This document shows, one piece after another, positions 1 to 7,706 of a DNA stretch of 12,193 bases. Origin of the DNA: Fidelibacterota bacterium (GTDB lineage Bacteria; Fidelibacterota; Marinisomatia; SCGC-AAA003-L08; D37C17); the NCBI GenBank assembly GCA_002704685.1, contig PAHD01000024.1, forward strand, positions 6,056 to 18,248, written 5' to 3'. Position 1 is the first letter of the stretch; every line of letters begins with the position of its first letter. A program made the translations under genes and the position numbers. The notes under the pieces are model-generated. The model was given only the letters and a program-made list of their open reading frames with translations, was not told where the DNA came from and ran no database searches.

Positions 1-581
1 CTAATTCCAGAACCATTTGCATCTAAGCCACCGCTACTATAAAATGATGCACGAGTATAGCCTTTAGATAAATATAAATAATTATAGTATCGAGGATTTA
101 CCTGTTTTATGAATGTACTGTTAATATTAAATTCATTAAATTCAGGATCTAAAGAATCTCCATTTGGAAATTTAATTTTATTAATATTTTTATATAATTT
201 ATATCCAAAACCAATCTGAGCATCAATATTATTTTGAAAGTCTTTAAAAAAATTATATCGTAAAAAATCTAATTCAAGAGTTACCATTTTTCTATATTTT
301 TTACTAGAAATATCAGGAAAATCTATATCAATTGAATTGTAGGGATTACTTTCCAAGTTATCATTTTCAGACAAAAAATTATCTAATTCACTAAAATAGT
401 TTAAACCACCATATTCATAGTACCCTAATCTAATATCATATGGTAAAAAATAAATAGGCTCTCTAAAAGTCATTTGTTTAAAAGTTTTCTTCCAAAATGT
501 CTCAAATCTTGTTGTAGCCCAATTTGATTCGTCAAGCGTTGCAAAACTAAAAAACAAAAACATCAAAAATATTTTTTTCAT
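1..581 (-). CDS. Exported, probable outer-membrane beta-barrel protein (3' end outside window)
   Basis: An open reading frame starts at an ATG at 581-579 and stays open for 193 codons to the left edge, so the C-terminus is missing. The N-terminus MKKIFLMFLFFSFA is a short Lys-Lys plus hydrophobic stretch and looks like a signal peptide, with cleavage plausible after FSFA. The mature part is rich in Tyr, Phe and Asn. It has alternating polar/hydrophobic stretches (for example LELDFLRYNFF near residues 100-110, then NIDAQIGFGYKLY) of the kind found in outer-membrane beta strands. I do not recognise a named family. The gene is transcribed away from the DUF4159 operon, with a shared 91-nt upstream region. 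Export is fairly safe; the barrel assignment is inference from composition. Confidence 0.7.
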   Translation of the reverse strand, partial: MKKIFLMFLFFSFATLDESNWATTRFETFWKKTFKQMTFREPIYFLPYDIRLGYYEYGGLNYFSELDNFLSENDNLESNPYNSIDIDFPDISSKKYRKMVTLELDFLRYNFFKDFQNNIDAQIGFGYKLYKNINKIKFPNGDSLDPEFNEFNINSTFIKQVNPRYYNYLYLSKGYTRASFYSSGGLDANGSGI

Positions 582-603
582 ACTATTTCTTAAAAAGTAT
601 AAT
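575..603 (+). promoter_or_regulatory. Candidate promoter for the DUF4159-DUF4175 operon
   Basis: TATAAT at 598-603 is a perfect -10 hexamer. TTTTCA at 575-580, 17 nt upstream, matches four of six bases of a -35 box. A transcript would start near 610 and leave a leader of about 60 nt before the ATG at 673. A TATACT on the minus strand at 601-596 overlaps it and could serve the divergent gene. In DNA this AT-rich such hexamers occur by chance, and FCB bacteria use other promoter consensus sequences, so this is tentative. Confidence 0.3.
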
Positions 604-619
604 TTATTGTAACATGTAT

Positions 620-639
620 ATTTAAATATATATTTAAAT
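620..639. repeat. 20-nt perfect AT palindrome in divergent intergenic region
   Basis: ATTTAAATATATATTTAAAT reads identically on both strands. It lies between the two divergent genes and downstream of the candidate -10 box. It could be a dimeric-repressor operator or simply an AT-rich, easily melted stretch. The sequence is low in complexity, so chance is a real explanation. Confidence 0.4.
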
Positions 640-640
640 T

Positions 641-660
641 TAATACTTGTTTAAGTATTA
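641..660. repeat. Inverted repeat just upstream of the DUF4159 gene
   Basis: TAATACTT (641-648) and AAGTATTA (653-660) form a perfect 8-bp inverted repeat around a 4-nt spacer, GTTT. It ends 12 nt before the ATG at 673, so in RNA it would be a small hairpin next to the ribosome-binding region, and in DNA a possible operator. It lacks a T tract and is not a terminator. The function is inferred only from its position. Confidence 0.4.
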
Positions 661-672
661 TCATTGTTTATT

Positions 673-1332
673 ATGAAAATTAAATTATATATAATAAAAT
701 TAATTTTGTTGCTAGTATCATTTGGTTATTCCAGTACTGGTGCCTTTAGTATTAGTCGAATACATTATGATGGAGGTGGAGATTGGTACGCAAATAAAAG
801 TTCAATACCTAATTTACTACACTTTATAAAAAACAATACAAATATAAATGTCGATACTAATGAGATTAATGTTAGAATTGGCGATGATTTGTTCTTTAAA
901 AATAATTTTTTTTATATAACAGGACATGGAAATATAAAATTAAAACCAAAGGATATAATAATTCTTAGAGAGCATTTAATAAATGGTGCATTTTTACATG
1001 TTGATGATAACTATGGACTTGATAAATCATTTAGAGAGCTAGTTAAAGAGCTATTTCCTGAAAAAGAATTATCTTTAATCCCAAAATCTCATAAATTATT
1101 CCATTGCTATTATTCATTTGAAAATGGTCTACCAAAAATACATGAACATGATAATAAACCCCCTCAAGCTTTAGGTATTTTTGAAGAAGATAAATTAATA
1201 CTTTTATATACATATGAATCTGATTTGGGTGACGGGTGGGAAGATAAAAGTGTTCACAATAATCCTGAAAATTTAAGACAAGAAGCTTTGAAAATGGGTA
1301 CTAATATTATTATATATAGCATGATACAATAA
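673..1332 (+). CDS. DUF4159 domain protein, exported
   Basis: This 219-residue protein is a complete match to the DUF4159 pattern. Visible landmarks are YDGGGDWY (32-39), PNLLHFI (46-52), TGHGN (83-87), HVDDNYGLDKSFR (109-121), LPKIHEHD (153-160), ESDLGDGWED (182-191) and MGTNI near the end. Residues 1-24 are a basic plus hydrophobic signal peptide. I chose the ATG at 673; an in-frame TTG at 664 would add only three residues and is less likely. As I recall, the family is distantly related to the class I glutamine amidotransferase/ThuA fold, often fused to or near MoxR-DUF58-BatA-type genes, with no established activity. Here it is the first gene of the operon and ends 2 nt before the DUF4175 gene. 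The family call is firm; the function is unknown. Confidence 0.9.
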   Translation: MKIKLYIIKLILLLVSFGYSSTGAFSISRIHYDGGGDWYANKSSIPNLLHFIKNNTNINVDTNEINVRIGDDLFFKNNFFYITGHGNIKLKPKDIIILREHLINGAFLHVDDNYGLDKSFRELVKELFPEKELSLIPKSHKLFHCYYSFENGLPKIHEHDNKPPQALGIFEEDKLILLYTYESDLGDGWEDKSVHNNPENLRQEALKMGTNIIIYSMIQ

Positions 1333-1334
1333 CT

Positions 1335-3401
1335 ATGAATGAAATATTAAAAATCTTATCAAATTATCGCAAAAAAAGAGCATTTAGATTTCTTTTAAAA
1401 AGATTTAATGAACTACTTATTATATTTGTTACAGTATTTATTATTGCAGCATTTTTTGAGAATGTTTTTTATATCAAATCAACATTAAAGGGAAAAATTG
1501 CAATTATCTATATAAATTTATTTTTTATTTCTTTAAGCTATTTATTGTTGAGATTTATAATACATTATTTTTCATTTTTCAATTATAAGAATTATAACGC
1601 CATTGCAAAAGAAATTGGAAATACTAATAAAAAAATAAAGGATAAATTATTAAATGCACTACAAATTAATAATTTTAAAGATAAATCAAATTCAGATTTA
1701 AAAGAATATGCAATTCAAACTATTTATAAACAAATATTAAAAACAGATTTAATTAATTTTTCAAAAAAAAATAAAATTGAGTATACCAAATTATTTTTTA
1801 TTATTATTACTTCAAGTTTAATATTATTAGTTCCAATTTTAAATGAGCCTATAAGTAGATTAATAAATTTTGGAAAAGACTTTGACCCGCCTTTACCTTT
1901 TACTCTAGAATCTGTTACAAAAAATAAATCTATTTTATCTAATGACGATTTAAAAATTGAACTTCAAGCATATGGATCTACACCCGATACGATTACACTT
2001 AATTGGTATGATAATGAAATACTTAATAAGAAAAAAATACCAAATAAGAAAAATAAGTTTACGTATACATTCGATAATGTTGAAAAAAACTTTGAATATT
2101 GGGCTAACTATGAGAACCCTAATTTTTTTTCTAAATGGGATGAAATAAGAACAGGAAAATATTTAATAGATATTAAACAAAGACCTGAAATTATTGATTT
2201 AGCTTTTCAAATAGAGCCTCCTGAATATACTGGTTTAAAAAATTATTCTGAAAATTATAAAAATGTAAATCAAATTATAATACCTAATGGTAGTAAGATT
2301 TCTATTTCTGGACAAACTGATAAGCCTTTAAACTCAGCATGGTTAAAAACTAGTGAAAAAAGAATTAATCTAAAGATTTATGAAAAAAGTTTTAATAAAA
2401 AGATTTTTATAAGTGATGAAATGATTTTCTCTTTGCACTGCCTAGACAAAGAGCTGATTCCAAATTTAAATCCAAAACAATATACATTAATTATAAAAAA
2501 AGATAACCCCCCAAATATATCAGTACAAAAACCACTAGACGAATTTGAAATTAATGAAGTAATGATTATACCTATTAATGCAAATATTATTGATGACTAT
2601 GGAATAAAAGATATTTTTATAGAATATCAAGTCTTGTCAGAAGATTTTCCAGAATTTAATCAAAATAAGAAAAGGCAAAAAATAAATATTATAAATAAAA
2701 ATATTAAAAATTATAATCTGAATTTTAACTGGGATATAAATAATATCGCTATATCAATGGGAGATGAATTGCATTTTAAAATTTTAGCTATTGATAATAA
2801 TGAAATAAATGGAAATCAAATCTCTGAATCTAAGTTGATGATAGGAAAGTTTCCTTCGTTAGAAAGTTTATTTTCAGAAATTGAAGATATAGAATCAGAT
2901 ACTCAAGATATTATGGATGATATAAACTCTTCAATAGAAGAAATTTCAGAAATGACTGAAAATCTAAAAATGGAATTTCCAAAATCAGAAGAAACAAACT
3001 GGGAACAAGAAAAAAAGATTGAAGATTCATTTGAGGAAATTGAAGAAATTAGTTCACAGATAGATGAAATTGAAAAAAATATTGAAGAAATAATTAAAAA
3101 GGCAAATGAAAATCAATTATTTGATAATCAATTAATCGATAAATTTGAAAAATTTCAAAATCTCATTCAAGAAGTAATGAGTCAAGAATTATTTGAGGCT
3201 ATGCAGGAACTTCAAAATGCATTGAAAAATATGGATATGAATAAAATATCTGAAGCACTTGAAAATTATAATTTTAACATGGAGCAATTTGAAAAACAAT
3301 TAGATCAATATATGGAAATGTTTGAAATGGCACTCGCTGAACAAAAACTCAATGAATTGTCCGAACAAATAGAAAATATGATTAAAAACAGTCTGAAATA
3401 A
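1335..3401 (+). CDS. DUF4175 family membrane protein, N-terminal part (frameshifted gene)
   Basis: The ATG at 1335 follows the DUF4159 stop by 2 nt. Three membrane segments are visible near residues 27-47, 55-79 and 152-169. A periplasmic beta-rich region follows, with the family hallmarks PPEYTG (295-300) and DDYGIKDIFIEY (from 420). From about residue 505 to the end it is an acidic Glu/Ile/Asn-rich coiled coil. The frame stops with TAA at 3399-3401 in the middle of that coiled coil. The next frame continues the same type of sequence and holds the rest of the family's C-terminus. Adding one A to the A5 run at 3384-3388 joins ...ENMIKKQSEIINDFS... without interruption and gives a protein of about 1102 residues, close to the size usual for this family. 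It is probably an inner-membrane protein with a large periplasmic part; its role is unknown. Confidence 0.88.
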   Translation: MNEILKILSNYRKKRAFRFLLKRFNELLIIFVTVFIIAAFFENVFYIKSTLKGKIAIIYINLFFISLSYLLLRFIIHYFSFFNYKNYNAIAKEIGNTNKKIKDKLLNALQINNFKDKSNSDLKEYAIQTIYKQILKTDLINFSKKNKIEYTKLFFIIITSSLILLVPILNEPISRLINFGKDFDPPLPFTLESVTKNKSILSNDDLKIELQAYGSTPDTITLNWYDNEILNKKKIPNKKNKFTYTFDNVEKNFEYWANYENPNFFSKWDEIRTGKYLIDIKQRPEIIDLAFQIEPPEYTGLKNYSENYKNVNQIIIPNGSKISISGQTDKPLNSAWLKTSEKRINLKIYEKSFNKKIFISDEMIFSLHCLDKELIPNLNPKQYTLIIKKDNPPNISVQKPLDEFEINEVMIIPINANIIDDYGIKDIFIEYQVLSEDFPEFNQNKKRQKINIINKNIKNYNLNFNWDINNIAISMGDELHFKILAIDNNEINGNQISESKLMIGKFPSLESLFSEIEDIESDTQDIMDDINSSIEEISEMTENLKMEFPKSEETNWEQEKKIEDSFEEIEEISSQIDEIEKNIEEIIKKANENQLFDNQLIDKFEKFQNLIQEVMSQELFEAMQELQNALKNMDMNKISEALENYNFNMEQFEKQLDQYMEMFEMALAEQKLNELSEQIENMIKNSLK
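3384..3401 (+). other. Frameshift site splitting the DUF4175 gene
   Basis: The upstream frame is open to the TAA at 3399-3401. The downstream frame is closed by a TAA at 3383-3385 and open from 3386. The shift must therefore lie within about 3384-3398, which begins with an A5 run (ATTAAAAACAG). One additional A restores a single frame. The local U-AAA-AAC is not a good X-XXY-YYZ slippery heptamer, because the P-site tRNA would have to re-pair with UAA, so programmed -1 frameshifting is unlikely. Confidence 0.85.
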
Positions 3402-4642
3402 TTAATGATTTTTCAAATAATCAAGATGAATATGTAATCGATAAAAAAACATCAAAGCAAGAAAGTAGATTTAATGAATTTAATCAAAGTTTGGATGAAA
3501 CTTCAGAAATTATAAAAAATATATCTAAAAATATTTCAAATGAATTACTAGAATTATCTCAAAGTAATATTAATCAAGAAACTCAAGAGCTTCTAAATCA
3601 ACAAAATAAAAAAATAAGTGAAAATATTTCCGAAGACGCTCAAAAAAATTTAAATGATATACAAGATATTATGAGTGAGATAAATCAAAATTTTCAAGAA
3701 GAACTTTCGAATGAATTAACTGAGGAGTTTATCAAAATAATTGATAACTTACTTAGCATGTCAAATCAACAAGAAAAAATAATATCTGATTCAAATGGAA
3801 TTAAATCAAGAAGTCCTTTTTTAAAAGATATTAATAGAAAACAGGACAATATTGATAGGCAATTAAACCAAATTACAAAACAGCTAACAAATTTATCTAA
3901 TAGTACTTTCTTTGTAAATCCAAAAATAAATCGTCAAATAGGAGGTCTAAAATCTTCTATTTCTAAATCAATTTCAAACATTGAACAAAAACAAGTTACA
4001 ACTGCATTTAAGGAACATGAAAAAATACTGAAATACATTAATAATATTACATTTTTATTATTACTGTCATTAGAAGAAATGCAATCAAGCGAATCAGTTT
4101 CAGGGTTTGAACAATTTATGGAGTCTCTTGAAAAAATGTCAAATCAACAACAAGGAATAAACCAAATGTCAATGCAGTTAGGACAAATGGGTATGATGCA
4201 ACAAAAATCACTAATTCAGGAATTACTTAAGCAGCAAAGTGAATTAAGGCAACAATTAGAAGACCTAATTGGTGATAACCCTGGAGAAGAAACAGGAGGT
4301 CTATCTAATGCCGGTGATGAAATGGATGAGGTAATTATAGATTTTAAAAATAATAATGTTAATCGTAAAACACTTGAAAGACAACAAAGAATTTTATCTA
4401 AAATGTTAGATAGTCAAAAATCATTAACTCAAAGAGATTATTCAAAAAAAAGAAAAAGTAAAACTGCCTCTAATTATGAATTAGATTCTAAAAATCTAAA
4501 TTCTGAGTTAAAAATCATTGAAAATAATAAGTTTTATATTGATGCAATGGAAGCTGCTCTCGAACAGGATATTCCTAATGATTATCAAAATATAACTAGA
4601 TTATATTTTTTAAATCTTCAAAAAAATAATAATAATGAATAG
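3386..4642 (+). CDS. DUF4175 family protein, C-terminal part (continuation after frameshift)
   Basis: This open frame carries the second part of the DUF4175 protein and needs no start of its own. A TTG at 3491 is the most likely start if the piece were translated independently, but the sequence before it (KQSEIIINDFSNNQDEY...) is clearly coding. It is a Gln/Asn/Ser-rich coiled coil with a hydrophobic stretch near 4044-4070. A Met/Gln-rich segment contains GMMQQ (residues 953-957 in joined numbering). The conserved tail is NRKTLERQQRILSKMLDSQ followed by RDYSKKRKS (about 1010-1042), which I associate with DUF4175 C-termini. The stop TAG at 4640-4642 overlaps the ATG of the next gene (4635) by 8 nt, indicating translational coupling. 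Confidence 0.85.
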   Translation, partial: KQSEIINDFSNNQDEYVIDKKTSKQESRFNEFNQSLDETSEIIKNISKNISNELLELSQSNINQETQELLNQQNKKISENISEDAQKNLNDIQDIMSEINQNFQEELSNELTEEFIKIIDNLLSMSNQQEKIISDSNGIKSRSPFLKDINRKQDNIDRQLNQITKQLTNLSNSTFFVNPKINRQIGGLKSSISKSISNIEQKQVTTAFKEHEKILKYINNITFLLLLSLEEMQSSESVSGFEQFMESLEKMSNQQQGINQMSMQLGQMGMMQQKSLIQELLKQQSELRQQLEDLIGDNPGEETGGLSNAGDEMDEVIIDFKNNNVNRKTLERQQRILSKMLDSQKSLTQRDYSKKRKSKTASNYELDSKNLNSELKIIENNKFYIDAMEAALEQDIPNDYQNITRLYFLNLQKNNNNE

Positions 4643-6456
4643 AATCATCTACATAATTATATTTTTTTTCATTTATATTTTCTGAATCTATCAAATATAG
4701 ATTAACACCACAACAAAATCAAAAAATTCGTCAAGCAAAAACTCTACAAAAAAATGGATTGAATAAGGAAGCAAAAAATATATATTTTGATTTATTTAAT
4801 GAAAATCCATTTTTGAAAGAAGCATTTTACCCCTTAAAAAAAATACTAAAAAATGAAGAGGATTTTAAAACTCTAGAAGAAATTTATCCGCAATATCTAG
4901 AAAGTAATAATAATAGTATATCATCAAAAATAGATGTTATAGAGATTCTAATCTGGATCAAAAACGAAAAATGGAAGTCAATGACAATTGATATCATTAA
5001 TAATCAATTTACTAAAGAAAAAAATTTAAAGTCATTATTTAACATATTATTAAAGAATGGTAAAAATATAGAATTAGAAAAATACTTAAATGATATTAGA
5101 AATAAAGATGCAGATTTTTTTTCATATGAACTTGGAATGCATTATGCGATTGAGCTAGAAATAGAAAAATCAATAAATGAGCTTTTATTACATTTAGATT
5201 ATAATACAAGTTCATGGAAATATAATATTATTAGAAATAAGATTTTATCATTTCCTGACATTAACAATATAAATAAAAAAATTGAGTCAATATTAAATAA
5301 TCATAAATCAAATAATGCGAAGCTTATTTTAGCTGATGTATCGTTTAAAAATAAAAATTTCGTATTATCTTATGAATTATTAAAAAAATACTCTAATAAT
5401 GAAAATAAATTATTGGATTTTGTTAATAGCTTAATAAATAATAAAGAATATGAATTAGCACAAAATATTATCAATGATATTATTAAATCAGGATATAGTT
5501 CTAGTATAATTCAAGGGAGTATAATTAAGCTTGCAGAGATATATGAAATTCTTTTAAAAAAACAGGAATTCAATCTTCCAATAAGCTCAAATATATATAA
5601 AAATCAAATCTTAGATTCTCCATTTATAAAAATAAATAATCAAAATAGCTTATTACTTGAAAACGCAATAACCATCTATGATTCACTTATGACAAATAAT
5701 AAAAATTTGAAATCAATCTATAATCTTGCTCAAATTAAGTATAAAATATTAGGGGATCTTGATAGCTCATATGAACTTTTTAATAATGTGATTTCTAATT
5801 CAAAAATTACTGATGAGCTTCATTCAAAAGCTATCATTGAAATGATAAATATTATGATATCCAAAGGTGAACTATTAAGAGCGAAAGCTATGCTTAAAAA
5901 ATCTAGAAAAAATATTGAACCAATTGATTTATTTTTAATTAAAGAGATTCAAATACTTTTTTATCTAAATGAATGGGAAGAATTGAATGATAAAATTGAT
6001 TTTTTCTTAAAAAGTGATTATCAAAATATTGCTTACTATAATGATGTTTTAAAGTTAAAAAGTTATTTAGCAATATTTGAATCAGACAAGCAACAATTAA
6101 AAAATTATACTAAAGCTCAAATGAAAAAATTTCAAAATAAAAGATATGAAGCTATAAGACTAATTAATCAGTTATCAGAAAATAATAATTTAAATATTGC
6201 TTCAAATATGAAATATGAGCACGCCCATTTACTTGTTAAACAAAATAATTTTCAAGAAGCATTGGATGTTTTAGATACAATAAGTAATGATAATTATAAT
6301 ATCGAAACATCTATTTTATTCAAAGCTGAAATTTATGATTTTATCTTAAATGATACTTCAAACGCTGTAGACTTATATCTCTTTTTACTAGAAAATTTTC
6401 CAGATAATATTTATTATGATTCTATAAGATTAAGATTGCGAGAAATTACAAGTTGA
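4635..6456 (+). CDS. Exported TPR-like helical repeat protein (signal peptide in shifted frame)
   Basis: The main frame is open from 4657 to the TGA at 6454-6456. Its best in-frame start is a TTG at 4759, but the 34 codons before it are plainly coding (SESIKYRLTPQQNQKIRQAK...). The ATG at 4635, which overlaps the DUF4175 stop, reads a signal-peptide-like MNRIIYIIIFFF and then hits a TGA at 4683-4685. Removing one T from the T8 run at 4662-4669 gives MNRIIYIIIFFSFIFSES running straight into the main frame, for about 606 residues. The body is almost entirely amphipathic helix pairs. TPR-like units include YELFNNVISNS and, near the C-terminus, FQEALDVLDTI and AVDLYLFLLENFPDNIYYD. It is probably a periplasmic scaffold or assembly partner of the DUF4175 protein. 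The class call is good; the specific role is inferred. Confidence 0.8.
4662..4669 (+). other. T8 homopolymer frameshift within the signal-peptide codons
   Basis: Eight consecutive Ts separate the start codon frame (ATG 4635) from the frame of the TPR protein. Seven Ts would give one continuous reading frame with a good signal peptide. The tract could be a sequencing error, a real mutation, or a slippage-prone phase-variation tract. Three other T8 runs in this window (906-913, 2123-2130, 5115-5122) lie in intact frames. Confidence 0.75.
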
Positions 6457-7706
6457 AAAATATTATTATATATAATTTAATTTTGATAAGTTTGATTTTT
6501 AATCAAAAATTACTTATTCCTATGGATGAAACACAAAACGATCATTTAAAAGCATATGGATTAGTATATGATGCCTTAAAAAAGCAAATAAAAGTTGAAT
6601 GGCTTCTGAATTATAAAAATGGGTCATTCCTTATGGATGGAAAAAATCTAATTGCCAAAGAAGCTTTAATTAAAGGAATTACATATTATACAATTAATGC
6701 ATCAGAGACAAATAATATTTATGAAATTATAAATAATAATAATATGGATATTGCACTTCTTGAAAAAGCTCCTGATATTGCTGTTTACTCACCAGCAGAT
6801 AAACAACCATGGGATGATGCGGTAACACTTGCATTAACATACGCAGAAATTGATTATGATATTATTTTTGATGATGAAGTTCTAACTGGTGAATTAAAGA
6901 AATATGATTGGCTACACTTACATCATGAAGATTTTACAGGACAATATGGTAAATTTTATAAAAACTACAAAAATACAACTTGGTATAAAAAACTTGAAAA
7001 TTACTTTAATAAAATAGCACATAATCATGGATATAGCTGTGTACATAAACTTAAAAAGAGTGTTGCTTTAAAGATAAGAGATTATGTTATTAATGGTGGC
7101 TTCATGTTCGCAATGTGCTCAGCAACTGACTCTTTTGATATAGCATTAGCCGCTCAAGATGTTGATATAGCTGAAAGTGTTTTTGATGGAAGCCCTATAG
7201 ATAATGATTATAAAAATAAATTGAATTTTGATAATTCTTTTGCGTTTGAAAATTATGATTTATATACAAGTCCCATGATTTATGAATTTTCAACAATAGA
7301 TTATCCTCCAAGTCATCTCCCTACAACAAAAAGCGCAGAAGAAGATTACTTCTCTTTGTTTGAATTTTCTGCTAAATGGGATCCAGTCCCTACAATGTTA
7401 ACACAAAATCACTCATCAATAATTAATGGATTTATGGGACAAACAACAGGGTATAATAAAGAATTTTTAAAAAAACATGTTCTTGTGATGGGCGAGGATT
7501 ATATATCTAATCAAGCTAAATATATACATGGAAATGCTGGTAAGGGTACATTTACTTTTTTAGGTGGACATGATCCAGAAGATTACAAACATTTTGTAGG
7601 CGATCCTCCTACAGACTTAAACTTACACCGCAACTCACCTGGTTATAGACTGATATTAAATAATATACTCTTCCCAGCAGCAAAAAAGAAGAAAAGAAAA
7701 ACTTAG
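6453..7706 (+). CDS. Exported glutamine-amidotransferase-like protein ('asparagine synthetase B'-labelled family)
   Basis: The start is a TTG at 6453 inside the TGA of the previous gene (TTGA overlap). It supplies a signal peptide (KNIIIYNLILISLIF), whereas the next ATG (residue 24) would remove it. The 417-residue protein has PMDETQNDHLKAYG (23-36) and WLLNYKNGSF (50-59). An alpha/beta segment follows, PDIAVYSP...WDDAVTLALTYAEIDYDII (107-138), and then LHLHHEDF (154-161). The elbow-like GGFMFAMCSATDSFD (215-229) has Cys222 in the place of a class I amidotransferase nucleophile. The C-terminus has GGHDPEDY (371-378), SPGYRLILNNILFPAA (395-410) and a Lys-rich tail. I recall relatives in Bacteroidota databases as 'asparagine synthetase B', but no AsnB ATP-pyrophosphatase domain is visible, so that name is probably wrong. 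It is likely periplasmic and of unknown activity. Confidence 0.82.
   Translation: MKNIIIYNLILISLIFNQKLLIPMDETQNDHLKAYGLVYDALKKQIKVEWLLNYKNGSFLMDGKNLIAKEALIKGITYYTINASETNNIYEIINNNNMDIALLEKAPDIAVYSPADKQPWDDAVTLALTYAEIDYDIIFDDEVLTGELKKYDWLHLHHEDFTGQYGKFYKNYKNTTWYKKLENYFNKIAHNHGYSCVHKLKKSVALKIRDYVINGGFMFAMCSATDSFDIALAAQDVDIAESVFDGSPIDNDYKNKLNFDNSFAFENYDLYTSPMIYEFSTIDYPPSHLPTTKSAEEDYFSLFEFSAKWDPVPTMLTQNHSSIINGFMGQTTGYNKEFLKKHVLVMGEDYISNQAKYIHGNAGKGTFTFLGGHDPEDYKHFVGDPPTDLNLHRNSPGYRLILNNILFPAAKKKKRKT

Noticed and set aside
1957..2148. 63-codon plus-strand reading frame
   Set aside because: It lies wholly inside the DUF4175 gene in another frame, and the overlapping frame carries the recognisable family sequence.
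3380..3401. Programmed -1 ribosomal frameshift at ATTAAAAAC
   Set aside because: The P-site codon would have to re-pair with UAA, there is no A-AAA-AAG-type heptamer, and I see no convincing downstream stem-loop; a simple indel explains it better.
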